Shown here: positions 8,860 through 17,030 of the stretch, piece by piece
Layout: each line of letters opens with the position of its first letter
How positions within the stretch are numbered: the stretch's first letter is position 1
Assembly: GCA_009780435.1 (NCBI GenBank)
Contig: WRAB01000004.1
Span: 1-64,000, forward strand
Direction of reading: 5' to 3'
DNA from: Oscillospiraceae bacterium
GTDB taxonomy: Bacteria; Bacillota; Clostridia; Oscillospirales; Oscillospiraceae
Length of the DNA stretch: 64,000 nt
The notes under the pieces: generated by a model
The model's input: only the letters and a program-made list of their open reading frames with translations
Database searches by the model: none
What the model was told of the DNA's origin: nothing
Translations under genes and position numbers: made by a program

Positions 8860-10851
8860 CTAAGAAATATCCGCCAACTCCAAATACTTATACCCGTTGG
8901 TCGCAATGTGATCTTTTCTCCCGGCCAGGTTATCCCCCAGGAGCAGATCAAAGGTCTCGGCAGTGGCCGCCACGTCGGCGGGCATGACTTTGATGAGGCG
9001 GCGGGTCTCCGGGTTCATGGTGGTGAGCCACATCATGTCGGGATCGTTCTCACCCAGGCCCTTGGAGCGGCTGATGGCGTGTTTCTCACCCTCAAATCCG
9101 GCCACGATCTGATTCTTCTCTTGGTCGGAGTAGGCGAAATAGGTCTTGCCCTTGTGCTCGATCTCGTACAGGGGACTCTCGGCGATATAGACGCAGCCCT
9201 CCTCGATGAGGGTGGGTACCAGGCGGTAGAGCATGGCCAGGATCAAGGTGCGGATCTGGAACCCGTCCACGTCGGCGTCGGTGCAGATGATGATCTTATC
9301 CCAGCGGAGGTGTTCGAGAGAGAAGTTGCTCAAATCCCGGTTGTGTTTATTTTGCACCTCCACGCCGCAACCCAGCACCCGCAATAAATCCGTGATAATT
9401 TCGCTCTTGAATATCTTGTCGTAGTCGGCCTTGAGGCAGTTTAAAATCTTACCCCGGACAGGCATGATGCCCTGGAACTCGGCGTCCCTGCTGAGTTTAC
9501 AGGCTCCCATGGCCGAGTCGCCCTCCACGATGTAGAGTTCTCGCTTGCCCGCATCTTTCGTCCGGCAGTCTACAAACTTTTGGACGCGGCTTAGAATATC
9601 CACACTGGCGGAGAGTTTCTTTTTGATATTGAGCCGGGCCTTTTCCGCCGTCTCCCGGCTGCGTTTGTTGATGAGAATCTGCTCCACAATCCGCTCGGCC
9701 TCGGCCTTGTGCTCAATGAAGTAAATCTCCAACTGACTGCGGAGAAAATCCGTCATGGCCTCCTGGATGAACTTGTTGGTGATGGCCTTTTTCGTCTGGT
9801 TCTCATAAGAAGTCCGAGTGGAGAAACAGTTGGAGACAAAGACGAGACAGTCTTGAATATCGGCGAAGTGGATTTTCGTCTCGTTTTTCTGGTATTTGTT
9901 TTCTTTTTTCAAATACCCGTCCACGGCGGAGACAAATGCGCTACGCAACGCCTTGTCCGGTGCGCCGCCGTTGGCCAGAAAGGAGGAGTTGTGGTAGTAT
10001 TCGATCACATTGACCCGATTGGAGAAGCAAAATGCGGCGGAGAGCCGGACTTTATATTCCTCTTTGTCCGCCCGATCCCGGCCCCGCCGTTCGGTTTGGC
10101 AGAAGATGGGCTGGGTGATGGGGTCATCCCCCACCAGTTCCGTCACGTAGTCAATGATGCCGTTTTCATAGAGATATGTCGTGGTCTCAAAGGTCTTTGG
10201 CGTCGTCTCGTTGCGAAATAGAAATGTGACCCCGGCGTTGACCACGGCCTGTTTCTTTAGAATATCCTGATAGTATTCCACAGGGATTTGAATTTCGGTA
10301 AAAACCTCCAGATCAGGCCGCCAGCGGATGATGGAGCCGGTGCGCTTTCCGGTATAGGGCTCGGATTGGAGGCCGCCGACGTTTTCACCCTGCTCGAAGT
10401 GGAGGGTATACTTCTTTCCATCCCGGTAGACGGTCACGTCCATATATTCTGAAGTGTATTGGGTGGCGCAGGAGCCGAGGCCGTTTAACCCCAGGGAATA
10501 TTCGTAGTTTTCGCCCTCTTGATTTCTGTATTTCCCGCCCGCATAGAGTTCACAGAAGACCAACTCCCAATTGTAGCGCGCCTCGGCCTGGTTGTAGTCC
10601 ACGGGACAGCCGCGGCCGAAATCCTCCACTTCAATGGAACCGTCCAGATAGCGAGTGACGATGATCTCTTTGCCATAGCCCTCCCGGGCCTCGTCGATGG
10701 AGTTGGATAATATTTCAAACACTGCGTGCTGACAGCCCTCCAGCCCGTCAGAGCCGAGGATGGCAGCAGGACGCTTTCGCACCCGCTCAGCGCCCTTTAG
10801 GGCGCTGATGGATTCGTTTCCGTAGCCGTTTGTAGGGACTTGCTTTGCCAT
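8860..10851 (-). CDS. DNA topoisomerase type II subunit B (ParE/GyrB paralogue)
   Basis: ATPase/Toprim subunit. The ATG at 10851 (MAKQVPTNGYGNES, Shine-Dalgarno GGAG 7 nt upstream) is chosen; the frame extends to 11004 without family similarity. The protein has 663 residues. GHKL ATPase motifs: EILSNSIDEA with catalytic Glu46, DFGRGCPVD, and GLNGLGSCATQYTS. Toprim motifs: YIVEGDSAMGACKLSRD and TDADVDGFQIRTLIL. The C-terminus has KGLGENDPDMMWLTTMNPE. Compared with standard GyrB (GLHGVGASVVNALS, VEGDSAGGSAKQGRD) each motif is altered but all catalytic acids remain. It probably works with the subunit A gene downstream. Confidence 0.85.
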   Translation of the reverse strand: MAKQVPTNGYGNESISALKGAERVRKRPAAILGSDGLEGCQHAVFEILSNSIDEAREGYGKEIIVTRYLDGSIEVEDFGRGCPVDYNQAEARYNWELVFCELYAGGKYRNQEGENYEYSLGLNGLGSCATQYTSEYMDVTVYRDGKKYTLHFEQGENVGGLQSEPYTGKRTGSIIRWRPDLEVFTEIQIPVEYYQDILKKQAVVNAGVTFLFRNETTPKTFETTTYLYENGIIDYVTELVGDDPITQPIFCQTERRGRDRADKEEYKVRLSAAFCFSNRVNVIEYYHNSSFLANGGAPDKALRSAFVSAVDGYLKKENKYQKNETKIHFADIQDCLVFVSNCFSTRTSYENQTKKAITNKFIQEAMTDFLRSQLEIYFIEHKAEAERIVEQILINKRSRETAEKARLNIKKKLSASVDILSRVQKFVDCRTKDAGKRELYIVEGDSAMGACKLSRDAEFQGIMPVRGKILNCLKADYDKIFKSEIITDLLRVLGCGVEVQNKHNRDLSNFSLEHLRWDKIIICTDADVDGFQIRTLILAMLYRLVPTLIEEGCVYIAESPLYEIEHKGKTYFAYSDQEKNQIVAGFEGEKHAISRSKGLGENDPDMMWLTTMNPETRRLIKVMPADVAATAETFDLLLGDNLAGRKDHIATNGYKYLELADIS

Positions 10852-11021
10852 GTCGATTCTCCATATCCTAAAAATCATGCTGCGCAGGGGAGAACGCCCA
10901 CATTTTGTGTCACTTGGCACAAACCCCTCCAAGATAAAGTATACCAGAGATATGTATGATAAATCAAGAGAAAATTGAAATGCCCCATAAAGGAAGGATT
11001 GCAATAAGCGTGATTTTAGCT

Positions 11022-11048
11022 ATCTTCCCCGCCAAAGGCGGGGAAGAT
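11022..11048. repeat. Perfect 12-bp palindrome (CCCCGCC-AAA-GGCGGGG family)
   Basis: ATCTTCCCCGCC and GGCGGGGAAGAT around AAA. It stands just upstream of the tRNA-Leu promoter, and close relatives occur at four other gaps in this window. Confidence 0.6.
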
Positions 11049-11058
11049 ATTTGTAGGA

Positions 11059-11087
11059 TTGACAGGGCGCATGTTTGGTGTTACAAT
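11059..11087 (+). promoter_or_regulatory. Sigma-A promoter of tRNA-Leu
   Basis: TTGACA at 11059-11064, a 17-bp spacer, TACAAT at 11082-11087; the tRNA begins 12 nt downstream. Confidence 0.75.
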
Positions 11088-11099
11088 AATTTTCGATCT

Positions 11100-11184
11100 G
11101 CGGATGTGATGGAATTGGCAGACATGCAAGATTTAGGTTCTTGTGTCGCAAGACGTGGGGGTTCAAGTCCCTTCATCCGCACCA
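11100..11184 (+). tRNA. tRNA-Leu (UAG anticodon)
   Basis: 85 nt with encoded CCA. The acceptor stem is GCGGATG with CATCCGC. The D-arm GTGATGGAATTGGCAGAC is of the leucine type. The anticodon stem CAAGA/TCTTG encloses loop TTTAGGT, giving anticodon TAG. A class II long variable arm (TGTCGCAAGACG) is present, and the T-arm contains GGTTCAAGTCC. Good promoter directly upstream. Confidence 0.95.
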
Positions 11185-11192
11185 GCTCACTG

Positions 11193-11215
11193 CCGGGATA
11201 GCTACGCTATCCCGG
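11193..11215 (+). terminator. Hairpin 3' of tRNA-Leu
   Basis: 9-bp stem CCGGGATAG/CTATCCCGG with a 5-nt loop, 8 nt after the tRNA CCA. No long T-run follows, so it may serve as a processing or weak termination site. Confidence 0.5.
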
Positions 11216-11265
11216 TGTTCGCTTGCACTGGGCGCAATGCCCCTCAAATAGAAAGGACATAAACT

Positions 11266-12267
11266 ATGAAAAGATTATTTGTAGCGCTGTTGGCTTTATT
11301 CTTAGTAGTCGGACTGACCGCATGTGTAGAAACCCCAGAGCCAGCAGAAACACCGCCACCGCCGATAGAGACCCCAGTACCGGCAGAAACGCCGGTGCCG
11401 TTAGAGACACCGGAACCCGAAGAACCAGCCGAGGACGACGGCAATGGAACTTTATTTGCGGGTGCCGGCTGGTCAATGGAGATTGCAGACGGATGGACTG
11501 TCATGGAAGAAATAGGAGTACATGCTCTGTTTGCCCCCGGCGAGACCGGTTCCAATATCAATGTTGTTGTAGAACATATACAAGGTATGAGTCTTGTCGA
11601 TTATGTAGACGCCTCACTTGATATGCTCGCGGCCTTTTTTGAGGAGTTTGAGCTCATAAGAGAAGAGGGTATCTCCATCAATGGAAAGGACGGGATATTC
11701 ATCGCGTATACATCAGATTTTCCGGGCGTACATACCATGTATCAATTTATAGTAGAGGCCGATGGAATAGCATACGTTATCACTTATACGAGAATGGATG
11801 AGACCGATTACCTAGACGATGTCCTTGATATGTTGCATACATTTACCGTAAGTGAAGCTTTATTTGCGGGCAATGACTGGTCAATGGAGATTGTGACCGG
11901 ATGGGCTGTCATGGAAGTTGCAGGCCTTACTGTCCTAACCGCCCCCGGCGGGAGTGGCTCCAATATCAATGTTGTTACGGAGAGCACACAGGGCATGAGC
12001 CTTGACGACTATACAGATGCCACGCTTGATATGCTTGCGTCCTTCTTCGAAGAGTTTGAACTCGTGATAGATGAACATATCTCTATCAATGGGAAAAACG
12101 GGATATTCATCGCGTATACATCGGCCTTTCCGGGCGTACACACCACGTATCAGTTTATAATAGAAGTCGGTGGAATGGCATATATCATCACTTACACGAG
12201 AATGGATGAGACCGATTATTTAGACGATGTCCTCGATATGGTGGAGACCTTTACCGTGGTGAGATAA
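11266..12267 (+). CDS. Lipoprotein with Pro/Glu/Thr linker and two tandem PsbP/DcrB-like domains
   Basis: 333 residues. Signal peptide with lipobox LTAC (Cys20), then a spacer of repeated ETP-type motifs (about 21-58). Two nearly identical domains of about 136 residues follow (62-197 and 198-333). Each starts LFAG..WSMEI..GW and contains GSNINVV, SINGK.GIFIAYTS and ITYTRMDETDYLDDVLDM. The pattern matches the PsbP/DcrB-like (DUF1795-type) fold found in extracytoplasmic lipoproteins. The repeat is also strong in DNA (408-bp period), so duplication is fairly recent. Ligand and role are unknown. Shine-Dalgarno GAAAGGA; a terminator follows. Confidence 0.75.
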   Translation: MKRLFVALLALFLVVGLTACVETPEPAETPPPPIETPVPAETPVPLETPEPEEPAEDDGNGTLFAGAGWSMEIADGWTVMEEIGVHALFAPGETGSNINVVVEHIQGMSLVDYVDASLDMLAAFFEEFELIREEGISINGKDGIFIAYTSDFPGVHTMYQFIVEADGIAYVITYTRMDETDYLDDVLDMLHTFTVSEALFAGNDWSMEIVTGWAVMEVAGLTVLTAPGGSGSNINVVTESTQGMSLDDYTDATLDMLASFFEEFELVIDEHISINGKNGIFIAYTSAFPGVHTTYQFIIEVGGMAYIITYTRMDETDYLDDVLDMVETFTVVR

Positions 12268-12298
12268 GGTGGTGTAGAGAACCACGAATGCGGCAAGT

Positions 12299-12343
12299 AA
12301 AAAGGATAGGGTGGCCGAATCATATGGCCATCCTATCCTTTTT
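12299..12343. terminator. Rho-independent terminator
   Basis: AAAAAGGATAGG pairs with CCTATCCTTTTT, enclosing an inner GGCC...GGCC hairpin. It separates the lipoprotein gene (+) from the convergent CapA-like gene (-). Confidence 0.8.
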
Positions 12344-12355
12344 ATGCTGTCGTCA

Positions 12356-13354
12356 TTACGAGACAGGCTGTACAATATAGTCATTTAGTATAAATTCTTC
12401 ACCGACAACTCTCACGACATGCTCATAAGCGCGTCTGCCCCAGGCCCGAAGATCTTCATTGGTTACAACCTCTGGCAACTCACCGCCTATAATTGGCATC
12501 ACACTGATGCCGTCAACAATGCCCAATGTGTTGCCGGTTGTGTCTCGCATACACAGCGTCGGCAGCACTTCACACACGCCCAATCTGATTGCGCCATCAG
12601 GTTCTCTGATCACCTGTAGGCTGACCAGCTTACCGAACTGCGTTCTGGCGATGGGAGGATTCAACCTGGTCTGATCGGCCAGGAAATTACCCAGGGAGTA
12701 GATGATGAGGCTGCGACCACCGTCTGTGTGGTCGTGCCACTCGATGGGCTGTACGACATGCGCGTGGTTCCCCATAATCACATCCGCGCCAACCTCGCTG
12801 AGACCTCTGGCGATTTGTCGCTGCATCTCGGTGGGCGCATCTACATATTCAGCTCCCCAGTGCAGGGAAACGATGACTAATTCAGCGCCCGCCATACGCA
12901 AATTTGCAATATCCGCCGCCATATTGGGCAGATCGTCCAAGGTGTTTGACCGAAAACGCGGGACAGCATAGGGCCGCATCTCTGCCGGCACAAGAGACTC
13001 CAAGCCGTTGACTGAGTCCGTATAGGCAATGATTCCTACTTGGATTCCGTTTACGTCTAGAATCGTCGGAGTATGAAACGCCTCTTCATCGACGTACATC
13101 CCTGTGAAGGCGAGTCCCACACGTTCAAAATTTTGTACTGTGGCAACAAGTCCGTCAAAGCCCCTGTCAAACGAATGGTTGTTGGCGGCAATCAAGTGGT
13201 TAAATCCTGCGTATTGCAGAGCCTCCAATATCTCAAACGGGGCATTGAAACGCGGAAAAGTCGTTATATCCTGATTTCCGCCCAGCACATCTACCGGCGT
13301 CTCCATGTTGACAATTGCGAGATCTCCGTCAATGAAGGGTTTTATATCTCGCAA
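12356..13354 (-). CDS. CapA-family protein, main part (frameshifted downstream portion)
   Basis: This frame holds most of a CapA/PgsA-type metallophosphatase-like domain (poly-gamma-glutamate capsule synthesis family): DGDLAIVNMETPVD, then AANNHSFDRG, VSLHWGAEYVD and MGNHAHVVQPIE, with the usual Asn/His metal-site residues. The true N-terminus lies in another frame (13342-13647). Upstream of the first in-frame Met the same frame continues with YDFRPFLRDIKPF, typical CapA sequence, so a one-base shift near the AAAA run at about 13385-13395 has split one gene. It could be a pseudogene, a sequencing error or a -1 frameshift site. Capsule or polyglutamate involvement is only family inference. Confidence 0.75.
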   Translation of the reverse strand: MRDIKPFIDGDLAIVNMETPVDVLGGNQDITTFPRFNAPFEILEALQYAGFNHLIAANNHSFDRGFDGLVATVQNFERVGLAFTGMYVDEEAFHTPTILDVNGIQVGIIAYTDSVNGLESLVPAEMRPYAVPRFRSNTLDDLPNMAADIANLRMAGAELVIVSLHWGAEYVDAPTEMQRQIARGLSEVGADVIMGNHAHVVQPIEWHDHTDGGRSLIIYSLGNFLADQTRLNPPIARTQFGKLVSLQVIREPDGAIRLGVCEVLPTLCMRDTTGNTLGIVDGISVMPIIGGELPEVVTNEDLRAWGRRAYEHVVRVVGEEFILNDYIVQPVS

Positions 13355-13647
13355 AAAGGGTCTGAAGTCATACGTGTTTTGCCGATTCTGGCGGCATCTA
13401 TAGGCCCTCTGTGCAGCAATATATCGCCTGCGAACTGTATCCTGATTTCAATCGGTTCTGGCTCAGGTTCTGGTGTCGGTATCGGCGTCGGCGTGGGGGA
13501 GGGTATTGGTGTAGGGGTGACCTGGGTGGGCGCTTGGTTTTCTACCGATAACTCTGGATAAGGCTCTGATGCATTTGTCGGAGCGGCACTACAGCCATAT
13601 AATAAGAATGTCAGCAGAAGCAAAAATACGATAAGCAAGCGTTTCAA
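13342..13647 (-). CDS. CapA-family lipoprotein, N-terminal part (frameshifted)
   Basis: TTG start with Shine-Dalgarno AGGAGG 8 nt upstream. Signal peptide with Cys19 after LLYG (lipobox), then a Pro-rich spacer (TPTPIPSPTPTPIPTPEPEP) and the first CapA strand IRIQFAGDILLHRGPI. In this frame the protein ends prematurely (...TRMTSDPFCEI), while frame -1 continues as CapA. Read together with 12356-13354 it would give a lipoprotein of about 430 residues. A promoter lies at 13677-13704. Confidence 0.7.
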   Translation of the reverse strand: MKRLLIVFLLLLTFLLYGCSAAPTNASEPYPELSVENQAPTQVTPTPIPSPTPTPIPTPEPEPEPIEIRIQFAGDILLHRGPIDAARIGKTRMTSDPFCEI

Positions 13648-13676
13648 GACTCAAACCTCCTATGTTTTTGATTTTT

Positions 13677-13704
13677 AGTATAGCATGATTTTCTCGCCCT
13701 GCAA
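13677..13704 (-). promoter_or_regulatory. Promoter of CapA-like gene
   Basis: Minus strand: TTGCAG (13704-13699), 16-bp spacer, TATACT (13682-13677), about 30 nt before the TTG start. Confidence 0.55.
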
Positions 13705-13762
13705 AGGGGGTACGAGCGCCAGTTGTCGCGCTTTCGAAAGGCAATGTTTATAAAGAAATAAG

Positions 13763-13791
13763 TTGACAGAACGTTGATTATATGTTATTAT
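13763..13791 (+). promoter_or_regulatory. Sigma-A promoter of SLH protein gene
   Basis: TTGACA, 17-bp spacer, TATTAT; the start codon lies 55 nt downstream. Confidence 0.7.
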
Positions 13792-13846
13792 GTAAATGAA
13801 ATTGAGAGTGCTTCAACAAAATCCCATAACTATACGGAGGGCAAAT

Positions 13847-16093
13847 ATGAAAAAATGGATGCAGAGAAGCGGGTCGCTCTTATTGGCGGTAGTATTGTTA
13901 TTCACCTTGCCAAGTGCGGCATTTGCTACGGACGCGACAGAAGATGTGTTGTTCACTGAAACAGTAGAGGAAGTATTCGTACCGAGCGAAGAAACACAGG
14001 AGACGCGGAGCGTACAGTTTAACGTGAATTTCCCGAGGGGAATGCCCGGCAGCCCAATCGGGTATATCAATGCGAGAGCGTTTTATCGAGTTCAGACGCC
14101 GGTTTACGACGGCTGGCCGTTCTTTCCGAGACCAATCCACAATGAACTCACCGCACTTTTCCACAACGTAGGGGCAGGGGAGGGGCAAACCTTTGCCCAG
14201 GTGATGCAGCCCACCGGAACGATCCCCATGATATCCGGGACGTTGAGCAACTTGCGTGGCGGACGCTTGGAGAGCGTGGCGGATGGCAGTGCGGTCTCCG
14301 CACCGGCAGATCACGCCTGGTTTGTCAACCAAACACAGTTCTCCGAAATATTTGGCGGTTGGTACAATACGGCGGAAAATGCAGATGCACACACGTCGGC
14401 GGCGGGCCGGATTACAGCATCAACTGTGATCCAAGACGCGCCTGAAATCCTGCATGTATACGCCCGCTGGTATCCCACACAAGAGGTCCGTTTCAATTTA
14501 ACCGATGGCGGCAGATGGAATCCTGGCACAACGGTTGCCCACAGGCGTGCTGTCACTGTAGAAACGGCGGAGGGTTCTGTTCTGGGCCCGCGTCAGGCAG
14601 ATTTTTCTTCCGTATTGGATCCAGCCAATCGCGTTTTGCCGGGTGTCTGCGTCTCCAGAGAAGGTGGGGCGCCGTTTGATCCGGCTTCCCTGGTACGTCC
14701 CGGCTATATCTTCACCGGCTGGAGAACAGCACCAAACGGCGGCGGAGACGCGGTGACGAGCACAACACAAATTGCAGATCGAAGTGACATGGTGTTCGAC
14801 GACTTGTTCAATGTCTATTTCTGGCCGTCCATCACACTACACGCACAATGGGAGCCGAGTTATACGATTCGGATCAATGTGGTGGATAGCGAGGGCAATC
14901 AAATTCCCCTTGCAGATATGCGGGACGTGCAGTTTAACGACACATCGGTTACATTTGACGGCAGCTATTGGGTTATTACCCTCCCGCAGTCAGAAGCGGC
15001 GGGAACCGTGACGGCAGAGGCCGATGGGTTTGTCCCAGGCAGCGAAACGATCACGCCGGAAGACTTTACTGACGGCATGGCGCATGTGACAATCACACTG
15101 CTACCTCCGCCTGTGATTTATCACACCGTGACATTCAACCTGCACGGTGGTACGGAGACGATCCCGCCACAGACTGTGGCGCATAATGGCTACGCAACAG
15201 AGCCGACGCCGGATCCAACCCGCCCGGACCACATCTTTGCAGGGTGGTTCACAGAAGAGGAGGACGGCGAGGCGTTCGACTTTGCAACCATGCCCATCAC
15301 GGCAGACACGGAGATACATGCACGTTGGACGGAGTACAAACCCGACAATCAGCCGGTCAAGTCACGTCAGGCGTTCCTGATTGGAGCGGACACGGGGTTG
15401 ATCAACCCCCATGGCGATATCACACGAGCAGAGGTCGCAACGATCTTCTTCCGCCTGATCACAGACGAGGCCCGGGACGCGTATTGGACGCAAACGCACC
15501 CCTTCGATGACGTACAACTGACGGACTGGTTCAACAATGCCGTCGGGACGACCACGAATATTGGCCTGTTTGAAGGCGTTGCAGAAAATCGCTTTGCACC
15601 ACGGCAGGAGATCACCCGCGGAGAGCTGGCAGCCGTTCTGGTCAGATTCATGGATTTTGATACGGTTGGCCCCCTTGCGGCTGATAGCGACTATTTCAAC
15701 GACATTGCCGACCACTGGGCGAGAGCGTATATCAATGCGGCGGCGAGAAACGGCTGGATACAAGGGCCGGATGGAATTGGTGGACTGTTTCACCCAACGG
15801 AATCCCTCACCAGAGCGGAGGCGGCGGCTATGGTAAACCGCATCTTCGGGCGGCTGGTAGAGACGCCGCAGTGTCTGTTGGAAGATATGGTCATCTGGGA
15901 CGACAATCCAACTGCCCCCGCCGGGGAAGAAGATAGCTGGTACTACTTGTATATCTATATGGCTACGAATTCCTACACCTACGAGTGGAGAGCGGACGGT
16001 GCATTCAAGACATTGCTCGAACTCATTGCCCCCCGTGAGTGGTGGAGATTAGAGCGCCCGGATTCAACCCCGAACAGCATTTTTGTTGCTTAA
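13847..16093 (+). CDS. Secreted SLH-domain protein with InlB/Listeria-Bacteroides repeats
   Basis: 748 residues from the ATG at 13847 (GGAGG 7 nt upstream; the longer frame from 13796 has no ribosome site). Cleavable signal peptide ending SAAFA. The middle part holds repeats of the Listeria-Bacteroides/InlB-B type; the clearest runs from VTFNLHGGTE to ITADTEIHARW. A carboxypeptidase-regulatory-like segment lies near IRINVVDSEGNQIPLADM. The C-terminus has three SLH units (from QAFLIGADTGLI, FDDVQLTDWFNNAVG and FNDIADHWARAYINAA), followed by a tail of about 75 residues. This is a cell-wall-anchored surface protein. Its C-terminal tail resembles that of the SLH protein at 53985-56318, so the two are paralogues. 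Confidence 0.85.
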   Translation: MKKWMQRSGSLLLAVVLLFTLPSAAFATDATEDVLFTETVEEVFVPSEETQETRSVQFNVNFPRGMPGSPIGYINARAFYRVQTPVYDGWPFFPRPIHNELTALFHNVGAGEGQTFAQVMQPTGTIPMISGTLSNLRGGRLESVADGSAVSAPADHAWFVNQTQFSEIFGGWYNTAENADAHTSAAGRITASTVIQDAPEILHVYARWYPTQEVRFNLTDGGRWNPGTTVAHRRAVTVETAEGSVLGPRQADFSSVLDPANRVLPGVCVSREGGAPFDPASLVRPGYIFTGWRTAPNGGGDAVTSTTQIADRSDMVFDDLFNVYFWPSITLHAQWEPSYTIRINVVDSEGNQIPLADMRDVQFNDTSVTFDGSYWVITLPQSEAAGTVTAEADGFVPGSETITPEDFTDGMAHVTITLLPPPVIYHTVTFNLHGGTETIPPQTVAHNGYATEPTPDPTRPDHIFAGWFTEEEDGEAFDFATMPITADTEIHARWTEYKPDNQPVKSRQAFLIGADTGLINPHGDITRAEVATIFFRLITDEARDAYWTQTHPFDDVQLTDWFNNAVGTTTNIGLFEGVAENRFAPRQEITRGELAAVLVRFMDFDTVGPLAADSDYFNDIADHWARAYINAAARNGWIQGPDGIGGLFHPTESLTRAEAAAMVNRIFGRLVETPQCLLEDMVIWDDNPTAPAGEEDSWYYLYIYMATNSYTYEWRADGAFKTLLELIAPREWWRLERPDSTPNSIFVA

Positions 16094-16113
16094 CCTGGAA
16101 AGCGTATGACTTT

Positions 16114-16153
16114 AAGAAGGAGTCGACCCCCATGAGGCGTTCGGCTCCTTCTG
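16114..16153 (+). terminator. Probable terminator hairpin after SLH gene
   Basis: AGAAGGAG pairs with CTCCTTCT across about 23 nt. There is no good T-run; weak call. Confidence 0.35.
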
Positions 16154-16195
16154 ATGTCTATACGGGCTTGAACCAGACAAGTTCTCTGAGGTTAA

Positions 16196-16224
16196 TTGAC
16201 AATTTGCAATGTGGTATATATAAT
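16196..16224 (+). promoter_or_regulatory. Strong sigma-A promoter
   Basis: TTGACA, 17-bp spacer, TATAAT; drives the zinc-ribbon/CFI-box gene that starts 43 nt downstream. Confidence 0.75.
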
Positions 16225-16266
16225 AATTTTATCACAACAGATTGGCTCAAAAAGGGGTGCTTTAAA

Positions 16267-16980
16267 TTGATATTGCTAAAATGTGAAATGTGCAACGGCG
16301 AAATGCAGGTTGACGAAAATTTGGAGTTTGGAATTTGTGATTTTTGCGGAAGCCGGGTCATGCTTCCCAGAGTTTCTACAGAAGCAGTTCCAAGAAACGA
16401 AGCAGTAGAACATAAAAGCAATTTATTCAAACTCATTCTTGTAAATACCGGGCCTGAGAAAATTAAAGTAATAAAAGTTCTTCGTGATTTATCCGGGGCT
16501 GGGCTTGCCGAGGCAAAAGATGCTTCTGAACGCACGCCGACACTTATTCTTGAGAATGTGCCAGATCAAGAACTGGTGGAACTTTGCAAAATGCAACTAG
16601 AAGAAGCGGGTGCAACGGCGCAAATAGTAGGCCAGCACGAAATTTTTCACGTCAATTATGTTTTACCCTATAACCCAAGTGCCAAACCAAGCCAAAGTTT
16701 AAATACAGCACAAAAAAGCGGCTGTTACGTAGCTACCGCCGTATACGGGTCATATGACTGTCCTGAAGTGTGGATTTTGCGGCGTTACCGCGATACTGTA
16801 CTTGCAGAAACATGGTGTGGCAGATCATTTATTCGTCTGTATTATGCGATTAGTCCCACTGTAGTAAGACTGCTGGGTGAGACAAAATGGTTTAACATAA
16901 TTTTCAAAAGAAGACTTGATTCCATGACAGAGAATCTCCGACAAAAAGGCGTTTTAGATACGCCTTATAGCGATAAATAA
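16267..16980 (+). CDS. Zinc ribbon + ribosomal L7/L12 C-terminal-like + CFI-box domain protein
   Basis: 237 residues from a TTG start (AGGGG 10 nt upstream, 43 nt after a near-consensus promoter); the frame extends to 16039 but overlaps the SLH gene. Three parts are visible. A zinc ribbon has Cys6, Cys9, Cys24 and Cys27. A domain at about 54-121 (FKLILVNTGPEKIKVIKVLR...GLAEAKD...LEEAGATAQI) closely follows the C-terminal fold of ribosomal protein L7/L12. A C-terminal block from 152 (SGCYVATAVYGSYDCPEVWI, LRRYRDTVL, RLYYAISP) matches the CFI-box C-terminal domain. The L12-like part could contact translational GTPases, but this is inference; no function is established. It is A+T-richer than its neighbours. 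Confidence 0.7.
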   Translation: MILLKCEMCNGEMQVDENLEFGICDFCGSRVMLPRVSTEAVPRNEAVEHKSNLFKLILVNTGPEKIKVIKVLRDLSGAGLAEAKDASERTPTLILENVPDQELVELCKMQLEEAGATAQIVGQHEIFHVNYVLPYNPSAKPSQSLNTAQKSGCYVATAVYGSYDCPEVWILRRYRDTVLAETWCGRSFIRLYYAISPTVVRLLGETKWFNIIFKRRLDSMTENLRQKGVLDTPYSDK

Positions 16981-16984
16981 ATGT

Positions 16985-17030
16985 AAAAAACTCTGCGCCG
17001 TCGTTACTTAAGACGACGGCGCAGAGTTTT
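16985..17030. terminator. Bidirectional rho-independent terminator
   Basis: An 18-bp stem (AAAACTCTGCGCCGTCGT and complement) with a short loop and flanking A and T runs. It terminates both the CFI-box gene (+) and obgE (-). Confidence 0.9.

Noticed and set aside
9709..10221. Plus-strand ORF opposite the ParE-like gene
   Set aside because: Shadow frame of a well-supported topoisomerase gene; no ribosome site or family match.
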